Shown here: piece by piece, positions 1 to 11,239 of the stretch
Position numbering within the stretch: position 1 is the stretch's first letter
Layout: each line of letters opens with the position of its first letter
NCBI GenBank assembly: GCA_002964805.2
Contig: PUDQ02000003.1
Location: 3,162,001 to 3,226,000 of the forward strand
DNA: 64,000 bases
Direction: 5' to 3'
Source: Trametes villosa
Taxonomy: Eukaryota; Basidiomycota; Agaricomycetes; Polyporales; Polyporaceae
Made by a program: the position numbers and the translations under genes
The notes under the pieces: generated by a model
Database searches by the model: none
Seen by the model: the letters and a program-made list of their open reading frames with translations, nothing else
What the model was told of the DNA's origin: nothing

Positions 1-1084
1 CGGGGGCAACATGGTGGATGAGGGGATGTGTAGCTTGCGCTGCGGAGGTGGAAAGCTATAGGTGAGTGCCTAATACATCGACGGATCCGATAGAGTCAGC
101 CTGGGTTTGAATTGCGCTGCGAGATGCTGTGTTATGACGGCTTGACGCCCACACAAGCGAGACAAGAAGACGTTCTAGACCCTGCGCTCTCACCGTACGG
201 ATCGAATGCATTACAATCCGAAGTATCGGCATGTAGCTTGTAGCTTTGGGACGTTTCAGAAGATCGACAGAAACGGGGAGGACCGCTCACTGCAAGTATG
301 TCAGAAAGTCGACATCGTGTAGATGAAATTCTGTCACTCAACGTGAGAGTTTGGAGTGCCTTCGGCCTGGGAGTGTTCGAGTATCGACCGGGAAGCTACG
401 GGTAGCCTGTTGGGGATGTTCGATGAGAGGGACAGAGCGCAAAAATATTTGAAACGCTCGGCATCGTGCTCCCACGAGGAGGCACTGCAAGGACGCACCC
501 GCAGCGACGACGCTGCGCGACGCTGTACGACGTCGTTAATCAACTTCATGGTAGCAGCAGATGTCCGTTGCGGCAACCGTGACAGTCCTCGCTCAATTGC
601 GACGGTGAAACGCGACGATGGGCACGCCGCGGGCTCCATCCTTGGCTTGGCGAGGACTGCGTCGGATGAGCAACCGCAGGACAGTGTTGGGACGAGGCCT
701 CTGCACCAGGGCCTCTCCAAGTTATTGATCAATTTCGTACTGCGTATTGCGTATCGACTGCTTGAATATGGTGCGCAAGTTCTGCCTTGACGTCGGCGGC
801 AACGACTACTGAAATGTAGTCCGCATTCATGAACCTATAAACCTTGAGGTAGGCTGAGTTCCTCTCGCCCCAAGAGCACAGGACAAATATTGACGTACCC
901 GCATCTCGCATAATCTCGTAATGTTGAGTAAGCCTATAGACATTTCGTTCTTCCGGGATGTCTGGTACAAAACTTGGCTGCACGGACTCAGCGTAGCGCG
1001 TTTTGCTTGGAATTGCCGGGTCGAACTTCCAGTTAGGTGTAAACATGTAGCAAGCATGCGTCATTGAGGCTCATATCTGAGCTT
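1..1084. other. Stretch without a confident gene
   Basis: No recognisable protein domain, RNA gene or repeat was seen here apart from one weak open frame on the minus strand (729-1064), listed separately. Base composition is mixed and no TATA box or tandem repeat stands out. Confidence 0.5.
729..1064 (-). CDS. Weak hypothetical ORF, 111 codons
   Basis: An uninterrupted minus-strand frame from ATG to stop. The translation looks protein-like, with balanced composition and aromatic residues, but no family was recognised. A 45-nt GT-AG segment near 855-900 could be a small in-frame intron; the frame stays open with or without it. No TATA box or signal peptide is evident and no paralogue occurs in the window. 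It may be a gene, an exon of a gene lying further left, or chance. Confidence 0.2.
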   Translation of the reverse strand: MTHACYMFTPNWKFDPAIPSKTRYAESVQPSFVPDIPEERNVYRLTQHYEIMRDAGTSIFVLCSWGERNSAYLKVYRFMNADYISVVVAADVKAELAHHIQAVDTQYAVRN

Positions 1085-1845
1085 GAGTTCAGGAAATACC
1101 GACGACATGCAGAATGTAACGACACGATAGAAAGAGAGAAAGAGAGTAGAAGTTTGCGCACGCGAGAGCGCCGGTACCACCCGGAGCGGGCGCTAACACT
1201 GCTGGTACCCTTCTTCCCGACACCGCCATCATCAACTCGTCAAATACATGATCAAATCTTCGTCTCTTCTCGAGAGCTAGATGCTCGACCAAAGTATGCT
1301 ATCGTGCATCAATCATGCGCACAGCTACCGTTCGTATCGCCCTTAAAAGCATCCCGCAGGGATATGCGCGTATTCCGCCACTACTTACTGCCGAAAGGCA
1401 GCAGGTCTGAACGGACAAGTCCTGGTTATGTAGTGTGTTCCTCTCTTCATCAACGTGCATATTCACATTGAATGAACACATTGATCTCCCAGAGTATCGA
1501 CACACGCGCACATCTCCGGTGCTTCCACCATGATGGCCCGTCTACAAGCCATCCACAGGCCGTGCCACACAGGCGCCACCGTCACCACTGCGCGGACGGC
1601 TGCGAACAAACTCTGCTGTAGAGACCGTCTCGAGTTCCCTCCGCATCGATGGCGGTATTGTGAGATGATTGTGAGGATCCACAACTCGGCGATGAGCACG
1701 GATACCGGATGCCGATGAGATCCCCCTCCAGCTGGGAGGCTCAGGTTCGCTGTAAGGCCGGCCCTCGTTACGAAGCCGCGCCAACCGGCAGTGCTGCTAT
1801 CCACGAGTCTCAGCCGCATTGCTCCGGGATGCATACGACGGACAG

Positions 1846-1852
1846 TATATAA
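1846..1852 (+). promoter_or_regulatory. TATA box of the first secreted-protein gene
   Basis: The motif TATATAA lies 132 bp upstream of the ATG at 1984. The same motif occurs at the same distance before the paralogue (3816-3822), so it is conserved in both duplicates. Confidence 0.7.
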
Positions 1853-1983
1853 GGAGTACGTATCCCGTCGAGATTCCCCAGCACTCTGCGAGTCCTCACA
1901 TTTGCCTTCTCACGTCTTTCGTCTGCCTCTCTCTCAGGGTTCCACCCACCCCACGCAATTCGCTTTTCACACATTCAGCAAGC

Positions 1984-2854
1984 ATGTTCGCCCGCTCGTT
2001 CTTCATCCTCTCTGTGCTTAGCTCGGCGCTTGCCCTCTACACCAACGTGCCCCGTGGGTACGACGCCTCTTTGGGAGCCCGCGATGACAGCCCCTCCGAC
2101 CAAGATTTGTTGAACTCGTGCCCCGGAGGGCCGGGCTCTAAGGCGGTCGAGCGCGCTGACAAGTGTACCTTGGTACGTCTTCTTCGCGGCTCCGCTCGTG
2201 CTCTCTAACCCTGGTGCCTTCAAAGACCAACATCAAGACCAACCCTAACACGCGCACGTTTGTCGTTCTCGGGGACCCCCAGCTCAAGTGCGTGCCATGT
2301 ATCGTGTTGAATTGCCGTTCTGGAAAGCTCACATCGTTACGCAGCTGCGGTGGCGCCACAGACCCTGTCAGCGTCACGCTTGGCGGCCAGCAGACAGTCA
2401 CCCAGACCACATCTGTTGACGCTAACATCGGCGTGAGCCTGGAGGGCGTCACGATCGGCGGCGGCGCGTCGAGCTCGAGCTCGACCGCCAACACGGTGTC
2501 GAAGTCGATCACCTACACCGTCCCCCCTGGGCGTCAGGCCGTGTACGTCGCCGGTACCGCGCAGCAGTCGCAGACCGGTAACGTCCAGGTCAACTACGGT
2601 GACCGCCAATTCGGCCACTTCATCGTGCGTACATCGCAGGTTTCGGTGGCTTCGTTCGCTAATTTACTCTTCGACGATCGAATACAGTGGTTTACTGGTG
2701 CGACGGTGACTCAGCTCACGCCCATCCCGAGCGACGTCCAGTTCGACGTCCACGAGACCGCCTGCGGTAAGTGATTAGCTTCACTTGTGTCGCCATGCGT
2801 GCTGATACGTCGGTTGTAGGCACCGATCCTCGCGACCTCAACAACCACAGCTGA
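1984..2854 (+). CDS. Small secreted protein, copy 1 (unknown family, possible beta-rich fold)
   Basis: Five exons (1984-2172, 2226-2287, 2345-2624, 2688-2766, 2820-2854) encode about 214 residues. An N-terminal signal peptide (MFARSFFILSVLSSALA) predicts secretion. The mature part is poor in cysteine. Its centre is Ser/Thr- and Gly-rich with alternating polar and apolar residues, followed by a conserved TVPPG turn and beta-like strands. That pattern loosely recalls the beta-hairpin region of aerolysin/ETX-MTX2-fold proteins, but this is inference only and no toxin activity can be claimed. Intron positions and phases are identical in the neighbouring paralogue at 3951-4828, and all splice sites are GT-AG. 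Members of this kind in fungi could also be effectors or wall-associated proteins. Confidence 0.82.
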
Positions 2855-3815
2855 GCACGTCCCACGGAATCATGGGCTATCATGGAGCATCGGCACGAAC
2901 CGCCTGCTGTCTGTTTGGGCCCTTTTTGCTACGACCCTGTTATGATGTCATGACTGTATTGTACTACGGCTCGGATAGTACCACGGTACCTAATACGATG
3001 AATGTGGAAGGTATATAGGCTTGCTGACCCGGGGCTGAAAGGGAATCGCATCGTCAATCAGTGTAATGGCCTACTAGTACCAGGTACTTACCAGCATGCA
3101 AGAACGCCTGCGGCCCTCGGCGGGCGCCAAACGTCTGGAACCCTTCTTCCCGACACTGCCATCATCAACTCCTCGTCAAATCCATGATCAAATCTGCATT
3201 TCTTCTCGAGAGAACAAGCTTAAGGACACCTGGAGGCTCGACCGAAGTATGCTACCGTGCACTATGCGCGCAGCTAACGTCCGCATGGTCCGAAAAGCAT
3301 CTCGCAGCCTGAGGGATATGGTATACCGCCAGTACTGCCGACAGGCAGCAGGCCTTCCGACCTGATTATGGTATGTGCCTCTCTTCATCAACATGCATAT
3401 ACATATTGACCGTACACTTTGATTGCCAAGAGGATGCAAACACGCGTTCCTTTCCAGTGCCTCCACCATCACCGTGATGAGCCGTCTATAAGCCGTCCAC
3501 GGGCCGTGCCAGACAAGCGCCACCGTCACTACTGCGCGGGCGACTGCGAACGGACTCTGTCTTAGAGACGGTCTCGGGCCTCCTTTGCCTTTGCATAGTC
3601 GCCGTGGAATGATTGCCAGGATCCACAGCCCAGCCACAACTCGGCGATGAATGCGGATACCGGACGTCGATGAGACCCTCCCCCGGCTGAGCGACTCAGA
3701 TCCGCTGTTAGGCGGGTCCCCGTTACGACGCCGCACCAACCGGCAGTGCTGCGTTCGACGGGCCCCGTGCACATTGCTTCGCGATGAGTCGGATGACTTG
3801 GCGTATGACGGGCGG

Positions 3816-3822
3816 TATATAA
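3816..3822 (+). promoter_or_regulatory. TATA box of the second secreted-protein gene
   Basis: TATATAA, 135 bp upstream of the ATG at 3951, in a position equivalent to the box of the first copy. Confidence 0.7.
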
Positions 3823-3950
3823 GGCGTGCGTAGGTCGTCGAGATTCTCCAGTACTCTGCGAGTCCTCACCTTTGCCTTCTCACGTCTTCAATCTTCTGCC
3901 TCTCTCAGGGTCTTACCCCACGCAATTCGCCTTCTACACAGTCAGCAACC

Positions 3951-4828
3951 ATGTTCGCCCGCTCGTTCTTCATCCTTTCCGTGCTTAGCTCGGCGCTTGC
4001 CCTCTACACCAACATCCCCCGGGGCTACGACGCCTCTCTGGGAGCGCGCGATGACACCCTCACCGACCAGGACCTATTCAACTCGTGCCCCGGAGGACCC
4101 GGGTCGAAGGTGGTCGAGCGCGCTGATAGGTGCACCCTGGTACGTCTGTTTCTCGGTTTCTACCCGAACTGTTTCCAACGCCCGTGCTTCCGAAGATCAA
4201 CATCAAGACAAACCCCAACACGCGCACCTTCGCCGTCCTCGGCGACCCCCAGCTCAAGTACGTTTAACACGCCCACTCGAATTGCTTTTTTGTAAGCTCA
4301 TGTCGCTTTGCAGCTGCGGCGGTGCCACGGACGCTGTTACCGTCACCCTTGGTGGCGAGCAGACGGTCACGCAGACTACGACCGTCGACGCCAACATCGG
4401 CGTGAGCCTGGAGGGCATCTCTATCGGCGGCGGCGCGTCGTCCTCGAGCTCGACCGCCAACACGGTGTCGAAGTCGATCACCTACACGGTTCCCCCGGGT
4501 CGCCAGGCCGTGTACGTCGCCGGCACCGCGCAACAGTCGCAGACCGGCAACATTCAGGTCAACTACGGTGATCGCCAGGCTGGCCACTTCGTCGTGCGTA
4601 TTCTCACATGCTCGGGCTCGCTGCTGCGGCGTCTGATGAGCTTTGCGGCGTGTTTCTTTAGTGGTTCACTGGTGCGACTGTCACCCAGCTCACGCCTATC
4701 CCGGACGACGTCCAGTTTGACGTCCACGAGACCGCCTGCGGTACGTACTCCACTTCCGTCGCGTTTTTTCGTATACTGATACATTGGGTACAGGTACCGA
4801 CCCTCGCGACTTCAACAACCACAGCTAA
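3951..4828 (+). CDS. Small secreted protein, copy 2
   Basis: Five exons (3951-4139, 4196-4257, 4314-4593, 4662-4740, 4794-4828) with exon lengths 189, 62, 280 and 79 nt, identical to copy 1, encode about 214 residues. The signal peptide is almost identical to copy 1. The central Ser/Thr/Gly-rich segment, the TVPPG turn and the C-terminal motif ending in NNHS are shared. Substitutions are mostly conservative, consistent with purifying selection on both copies. The ATG is chosen because it opens the signal peptide and matches copy 1. The function is unknown; the aerolysin-like reading given for copy 1 applies equally and is only a suggestion. Confidence 0.82.
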
Positions 4829-5040
4829 GCGCATGCCGCGGATGATGGGCTACCATGGATCATTGGCACGTTCTGCCTGCTGTCTGTTTGGGCTTTTTTG
4901 TTACGACCCTGTTACGACGGCATGACTGTATTGTACCACGATATCACGGTACGTAATACGACGGATGTGAAAGGTATTCACGACGGTCGACTCGGCACTG
5001 AGAGCAGGCCGTGCTGTCTGTCGGCGCAATGGCCTAGGTA

Positions 5041-5699
5041 ATCTCTCGAGTTAGAACGAGAGCGATAAGTAGACGTAGCCTCACAGTGCAAGCTTCCCGG
5101 GTATGATACTGATGCGACGAGAGAGGATGAGAGGTAGCTCGGAATATCGGGGCCTGGGCCCTGCTTGTCCCTATTTGTCCTCAGTGGCTGCTAGCTCGTG
5201 CGTGTGAGCGCTAGCCGCGAGCGCACTTGTCGAATTGTCTCTCGCCCTCATGTTGCAGACTTGCAGTACTACCGCTGGCGTCGCGCAGAATTATCAATAC
5301 CTCTTTCAGCATAAAAACGGCGGTATACGGTGTTTGCGCACGGCGTTTTGCTCTCGAGGTGTCCCTGGACAAGGCAGCTGAACACGCTTGTACTATCAGC
5401 TCTGAGCTGCTAAAATCTCGTCGGTGCTCTCTGAGGAACTTCCGTCATGTTCTCTGACAACCATAACACTAGTTCTGCTGCGATAAATACTGCGGAAACC
5501 TGCATGCGCCTGATCGACGTTTCATTGGGTACTCGTGGCGCTTCGCGCAGGTAAGCTCGGTACTGGTTCACAACCTATCTATCCTTCCTATGCAAACCAC
5601 GACATATTGACTCGCATTGCTGGGATGCAGATAACTGACCTTTGGGATACTGGACATAAAGCTGCGTTATCGCATTCCGAAGAACTAGCTAGTACGTTG
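5041..5699. other. Intergenic, nothing recognised
   Basis: Only short frames in random arrangement. No paralogous match to other parts of the window and no promoter or RNA motif was seen. Confidence 0.5.
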
Positions 5700-5974
5700 C
5701 GGGGGCATTGCAGCCGGCGTGGGTGCAGTAAGACTCCCAATGTCGCTAAAGCCTTCCAAGACTCCAGTCAGGAGACCTTCTCAAGCGTTTTCAGGCGTTC
5801 TCCCGCCATGCTGTTGTGCTCCCGGGCATAGACTCATACTCGCATACGTGCATATACATTCACAAATAAATCCAGGTTATCCGCTCCATTCAGCTCGCCG
5901 CGCCACGCTCCTATCCATCGCCTCCTTCCTTCAGTACAGCTGATTTCGTCCCATCGGTAGTTCGAGGTCTTCTC

Positions 5975-6426
5975 TCAGACGCCGGAGACCGGCACACAAC
6001 CGATGGAAATCAGGCCACCTGTAAATTTTCTGGTGAGTACCTCTCCCGATAATGGTGTACATAGCTAATCGTCCCACCAGTGTTGTTGTTCTCGCAGCAT
6101 ACGGTGTTGGCGGAACTATATGCAGAAGTTGAGTTCGCAGTCTCCTGGAAAGGTACTTGAAGTAGCACTTACCAAGCGTTACCGCTGCCAATTCCGACGA
6201 CGGTAATCGGGGTGCAGGTGAGGCCAACCTGAAGGTCGAGGTCCTGGAGCACGACTCCGAGGAGCGCGAGGATGACCCCAACCGCCGTGTCGGTGGAAGA
6301 TTGCACGGACTCGCAACACTGCAGCTGCCCGGTCCCGCAGTTGGAGGCTTGGGGCGTGGGGGTGGCGGCGGCAAGGACTGCCAGCGCAGTGACGGCGGTG
6401 AAGGAAGCGGTGAGCTTGGAGAACAT
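5975..6426 (-). CDS. Class I hydrophobin 1
   Basis: A small secreted amphipathic protein that self-assembles at air-water or wall surfaces; class I forms rodlet layers on aerial hyphae and spores. Three exons on the minus strand (6426-6173, 6115-6078, 6018-5975) give 111 residues. A signal peptide (MFSKLTASF...) precedes a short Pro/Thr stretch. The eight-cysteine pattern C-CC-C-C-CC-C is complete: C1 and C2-C3 in exon 1 (QCC), C4 in LTC, C5-C7 at the exon 1/2 junction and in exon 2 (VCC), C8 in the last exon (IGC). Intron 1 splits the C5 codon. It shares intron phases with the three other hydrophobins here and lies in a tandem duplication with the gene at 8212-8663. Confidence 0.93.
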
Positions 6427-6523
6427 CGTCGTGAGGAGGCGAAAGCGGGGAGAGCTGATGCTGAAGGCGCTTCGAGTGAACGACGGTGAGTGTTCAGTGA
6501 GGAACACATTCGTCGTGAGCCTC

Positions 6524-6528
6524 TTATA
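6524..6528 (-). promoter_or_regulatory. TATA box of hydrophobin 1
   Basis: On the minus strand the sequence reads TATAA about 100 bp before the ATG at 6426. The same TATAAGAGG context occurs before hydrophobin 2 (8764-8768). Confidence 0.55.
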
Positions 6529-8211
6529 CTCGTGTAGCCCGCTGACGGCTGTTGATTGCGTTCGCAGAATTGCAGGGGGCCCGACATGCTTGCGTGGGCC
6601 AGGCTTTCTCCCGTCTCACGGACATCGCATCGACCACACTGGAGGCGGCCGCGAAGACGGTCATCCGAGGCCTCAGCCCTATTCTCAGCTAGCGTGGCTT
6701 GTGGAACGAAGCGGACGCTACGCTGGGTTGGGCATACACGAAGGTATGTACGCATGATTTCGAGCGCAAACTTTGGACGTCGGACCTATTCTGCCTCTCG
6801 CCAGGGCCTATACTTCTTTTGGGGTACGAGCGGAGAGTAGCACGCATGGCTAACGTGCTAACATGACTCACGCGCTGAACTGGGATACGAGGATTATCCT
6901 GAGGGGATGCAAGTGAGACGCCGAGTCGCGGACCACGGTGAAGACGTTTACCCGCTGCATGGCGTCTCGCCCTCCTGAGTTCCATGCAACCGTAGCGCTG
7001 TAATACAGAACCGTTTCCTCCGTATCTGACCAGTCTCGTGCCTTACAGAGTGACCTACTCCGTCGTGCCATTCAGCCCTTGCGGGAATCGCCACATAATG
7101 CACAGCGGAGCGCCCATGCTTCTCCATCCCAAATTGGCCTACCTTTCGCATGACAACGGCCAGCCCCTTCAGAGGCTTAATGTTGCAGCAGGTATGTCAT
7201 ACCGCCATACGGGTTTTCCGAAGTGTTCTCGCCCGCTTATACAGCGCACAGGCCGCAGCAGCTGATATCCCCCGCCCCGTGAATTTGAAGCCGCATATGG
7301 CATGCTCTGCGTGACGTGCACGGCCCTATTCAATCATAGAAGAGTAGGACGATAGCATCCAACCTCCTTGCGTCGCACACGCGCCCGCTGACTTCTAGCA
7401 TGACGTCCAGTTCCTCCGCGACGGACACACACCGGTTTCGCGGTAAACGCGATGGCCGCTTAATTGTGAGTACGTACGTCGATTCACGTCTGTTTCCTTC
7501 ATTGTGTTCTCATACCCCACCCTTCTTTTCGCATCCCAGGTCACTGTTCGAACAGCCTCTCCGATATCGAATGTGAGACTGGGCATTGTCCGAGACACGC
7601 TCGTCCATCGCGCACCGGACACATTCAATCCAAATCCAGGAAGCGGGCGTTCTGCTGCTCGTGTACCCTGCGGAGATGAAGCGTGTCGCACCTGGCAGGG
7701 ACGATCCTCGGTATGATGAGGTCACATCCGCCCGTAGGGGAACCTCAGAATTGACCATACTTCTGACTCATGCTTTCATCTAGCGCCGGGCGAGTCTGCC
7801 ATGGGTGAACCAATGGCGTACTGTCTCGCCGGTTCGACGGCGCATAACCGTTTGGTAGAAGGCATATCGTGGAGCTCCATCATTGCACCCCATACAGTAG
7901 TAGTCGCATCGCGGGAGTGTGTGCCCCGTCGAAGCCCGCACGGGTGCAGTAGCCCTCCCAATATCGCTAAATGCAACCCAAGGTCTTTCGTCAGAAGGTC
8001 ACGATGGCCTTATCTCCCCTGCTCTCCCGCCATGCTGACATTCTCTCAGGCCATCAATTCCTACTCTCGCACACGGGCATATACATTCACAAACAACCGC
8101 CAGACTGTACATTCCGCTCAGCTCGCCCCGCCCGCCTCTAATATCCATCTCCCTGTACATGTCTCCGACGATCTCACCGACTTACTTCCGACAATGGCGA
8201 AGGACCTGCGC

Positions 8212-8663
8212 TCAGAGCGAGATGGGCAGGCAGCCGATGGAGATAAGTCCACCTGCAAATCGACCGGTAAGCGTCTCGCATACCCACGGTGAATTCCGCT
8301 AATCATCCTACCGAGGCTGTTGTCCTCGCAGCACACCGTCTTGGCGGAGCTATTTGGAGACCATCAACTCTCCGCCGTTCGCTGAGCATAGTCGCGAAAC
8401 GGTACACACCAGGCATTGCCGCTGCCGACACCGACGACGCTGATCGGCGAGCAGGTGAGGCCGACGGGGATGTTGATGTCCTGGAGGACAACCCCGAGGG
8501 CGGCGAGGAGGGGCGCAAGAGACAGGCTGTCGGCAGACTGGACCTGGTCGCAGCACTGCAGCGCGCCGGTCGAGCAGCCGCCGGCCTGAGGTGTGGGGGT
8601 GGCGACGGCAAGGATTGCCAGCGCCGTGAAGGCGGTGAACGTGGCGGTGAGCTTGGAGAACAT
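8212..8663 (-). CDS. Class I hydrophobin 2
   Basis: Paralogue of the gene at 5975-6426. Three exons (8663-8410, 8349-8312, 8252-8212) encode 110 residues; the first two exons have exactly the same lengths (254 and 38 nt). A signal peptide is followed by a TPTPQ stretch and the full eight-cysteine hydrophobin pattern, with QCC for C2-C3, LTC for C4, VCC for C6-C7 and IGC for C8. The protein should be secreted and coat hyphal or fruit-body surfaces. The nearly identical signal peptide and the divergent loop between C3 and C4 fit gene duplication followed by surface-residue drift. Confidence 0.93.
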
Positions 8664-8763
8664 CGTCGTGGTGAGTCGAAAGCGGGGAGAGCCGATGCTG
8701 AAGGCGCTTCGAGTGAACGACGGTGAGTGTTCAAGGAGGCAGCGCGCATTCATCGTGATCCTC

Positions 8764-8768
8764 TTATA
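8764..8768 (-). promoter_or_regulatory. TATA box of hydrophobin 2
   Basis: Minus-strand TATAA about 100 bp upstream of the ATG at 8663, in the same context and distance as the box before hydrophobin 1. Confidence 0.55.
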
Positions 8769-9985
8769 CTTGTGCGGTCCTCTGACGAACTTGACTGTTA
8801 TCGCAGAAACTTGGCGACCTACGCAAGGCGTGCCTTCCGACGTCTCATGGATGTCGCATCGACCATACTGAAGGCGGACGCGAAGACGGCCAACCGAGCG
8901 CCTCAGTACTATTTCCCGAGAGCGCGGCTTGCGGAACGAAGCGAGAGCTACAATGAACCGCGTAGACACAAGAGTACGTGCGCACAATCTCCAGAGCATA
9001 CACGGGAGGTCGGCCCTGCCCCGCCTCCCGCATTCTTTTGGGGTGCAAGCGGAAATTCAGACGGTTTTCCCTCGCGTGGACATGCCTCACGCGCCGCAAT
9101 GCAGTACGAAAACCATCTTGCACGGGATCCAAGCAATATGCGATGCTGCGGATCGAAGCGAAGGCGTTTGTCCGTTGCATGGCACCTTGTCTCCCTGAGT
9201 TCCCTGCAGCCCGCGACATCGATTCAGTTTCCGCAGTGTCTTACCAGTGATTGTCTTCTGCAGATTGCACGACTCTGTCAGGCTCTACAAACCTTACGGC
9301 AACGACCATATAATGAACGGCGGAGCGCCCAGTTTTCTCCAGAATTGGCTCATCCTTTCGCATGACGCCGACTGCTTCCCTCAGGAGGACCAGCATGGCA
9401 GGACGTATGTCATGCATCCTTGTGAGTCTTCTGAAGTATTTTCGTCCGCTAACGCATCGCACAGACCGCAGCAACTGATCATCCCTGCCCAGTGAGCCTC
9501 GTACCTCATACGGCATGCTCTGCGCGAAGTGCGCGGGCCCGTTCAAGAAGAGAAGAGCAGAATATCAGCTTCTGACTTCCCTACTCCACAAACACGCTTA
9601 CGACCTTGATTTGACGCTCTGTTCCTGGGCGATTGTTATGTGTTTCTTCCGCGGAAAACGCGGTGGGCGCGCCATTGGCAGGACGTACGTCAAATCACAT
9701 CTGTTCATCGTCTGCCTTCCTCAACATCTCACGACATTCCATCTTCGCTTCCCGGATCCCGGCTCAAACAGCCCTGCCGATGTGAGGCACGAAAGCGACG
9801 AGACTGTTTATCCACCATGGCATGCTCAAGCGCCCTGGACATCCGACATATTCAGTCCAATCTTGGACGCCGGAGCGCCCTACTCTTCATCTACCCTGCG
9901 GAGATGAAGCGTGTCTCGCTGGACGGTCCTCGGTACGATGAGGTCACCCCTGCCTCTTGGGGAACCTCCGTCGTTCTATCGCCGC

Positions 9986-10675
9986 AGGGGGCCTCATGGT
10001 GGGCGGGCGGCGCACGTGTAGGGGCGCGGTCGCCGAGGGCAGGGGTCCTTCATCTTCGTGAATGCATCGCGGCGGTGCTGGGAAGACGGAACTGGTCCCG
10101 GTCCGAGGTGCGTGCTACATTGGGCGAGCGGGAATTGCCTGTCAGGCTCGGGGCGGGGTGAGCTGGGCGGAGGCTATATAGGGTCCGAGACATGCGGTGT
10201 GAGCGACTCGAGTGGTCGGACGGCGAGGAAGACGACCTTGACGTCTCGCGCGCGTGTCTAGCTGATCACTCTCATGCGGTACGGAGAGGGGGGCGTGCTG
10301 GTCGCGCCCAACGAGTCATGAGGCTCGCCGACCTGACGACTGCCCGTTCTATCCCAGAGGAATACAGGTATGTGTTCACGTTTGGCACTTCCCTGCTCTG
10401 TCAACTCGAGGCTCATGTTCATCAGATAGCGGATAGATTCAGGAGAAACGCTGCCAGTCACTTGCATCAGACGACGGCGAAGCTGATTATACAGAACTCC
10501 GACGTATGCGCGAAGGCCCCGTCGAGTGGGCTCGATGAGAACTGCAGAGCGTCATCCAAAACTTCGTGAGCACACAGTGCATCATCATATCTATTTCTGC
10601 GCAGAAAACGGGGTTGAGGTACAATGTTCGGTACAATACAGTTACAACGTGCGTCATTCTGATACTGCTGCCGTA
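9986..10675. other. Intergenic, weak promoter-like motif only
   Basis: GC-rich sequence followed by a plus-strand CTATATAGGG at about 10173 and an open frame from 10192. The encoded 125 residues resemble no known family, so no gene is called. Confidence 0.4.
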
Positions 10676-11159
10676 TCACAGAATAATCGGGATGCAGCCG
10701 ATTGAAATGAGGGAACCTGTAAACGACATGGTCAGTACACTCTGCAGCCACTACGGTTTCCTCAGGTTGACGTCTCGTCGCAGTCGCTCACCGTGAGAGT
10801 TGTCCTCGCAGCACACGGTGATCGCAGAGCTGCGCACACAGCCAACGATCAGCTCTGTTCCGCGCATTTCGAGTGCTCACGGAAGGGACGTACCAGGCTG
10901 ATCCCGAGCCGAGGCCGACCCCGGTGACAGGGTTGCAGGCGATGGCGACGGGCAGCTGGAGGTCTTGTATGACCGCGCCGACGGTGTTGAGCAGCACGCT
11001 CGCGAGGGAGTTGCTCGCGGGCACGACCTGGTTGCAGCACTGGATGGGCCCGGTGCTGCACTGCTGCGGCGGGGGGTTGTTCGGTGTGGGGGTGGCGACG
11101 GCAAGGATCGCGAACGCCGAGAGCGCGAGCAGGGCGCGCGGGGTGGTCGTGGTGGGCAT
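10676..11159 (-). CDS. Class I hydrophobin 3
   Basis: Three exons (11159-10894, 10829-10792, 10716-10676) encode 114 residues. The signal peptide (MPTTTTPRALLALSAFAILA) is different from hydrophobins 1 and 2, and a Pro/Asn-rich spacer follows. All eight cysteines are present in hydrophobin spacing, with C5 again split by intron 1 and a 38-nt second exon as in the other copies. A minus-strand TATTTAAG at 11232-11239, about 75 bp upstream, is a likely TATA element. The last intron ends directly before the exon carrying the IGC motif. The protein is expected in the cell wall or on aerial surfaces. Confidence 0.93.
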
Positions 11160-11239
11160 GGTGTCGGTGGGTGGGTGGACGTGCGCAGAGGGGTGTGCGG
11201 ATCGCTGAGGGTTGCCTTCTAGGGCCTGTTACTTAAATA

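Larger units (their letters stand above)
1085..3080 (+). repeat. Tandem duplication unit 1 (secreted-protein gene plus flanks)
   Basis: This unit and 3081-5040 are diverged direct copies. The shared blocks include the distal promoter (1207-1280 matches 3140-3212), the TATA region, all five exons of the secreted-protein gene and the 3' flank (2948-3018 matches 4921-4980). Boundaries are approximate because the ends have decayed. Exons are better conserved than introns and flanks, which suggests that both copies stayed functional after duplication. Confidence 0.8.
3081..5040 (+). repeat. Tandem duplication unit 2 (secreted-protein gene plus flanks)
   Basis: Second copy of the roughly 1.95-kb direct duplication described at 1085-3080. 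It contains the paralogous secreted-protein gene, its TATA box at the same relative position, and a recognisable 3' flank. The copies differ by many substitutions and short indels outside exons, so the duplication is not recent. Confidence 0.8.
5700..7790. repeat. Tandem duplication unit 1 (hydrophobin gene plus long upstream flank)
   Basis: This unit and 7915-9985 are diverged direct copies offset by about 2.22 kb. The matching blocks run from the hydrophobin 3' flank (near 5725 and 7941), through the gene, to a distal block carrying a shared 'ctgcggagatgaagcgtgt' (near 7671 and 9896). The region beyond the gene (6530-7790) has no recognisable protein. It is upstream of the minus-strand gene and may hold regulatory sequence. 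Confidence 0.75.
7915..9985. repeat. Tandem duplication unit 2 (hydrophobin gene plus long upstream flank)
   Basis: Second copy of the duplication described at 5700-7790. It holds hydrophobin 2 and the same distal non-coding blocks. No other gene is seen between 8770 and 9985. Confidence 0.75.

Noticed and set aside
10192..10569. 125-codon frame after a CTATATAGGG motif
   Set aside because: No family resemblance, no paralogue and no supporting splice structure; the TATA-like motif alone is weak evidence.
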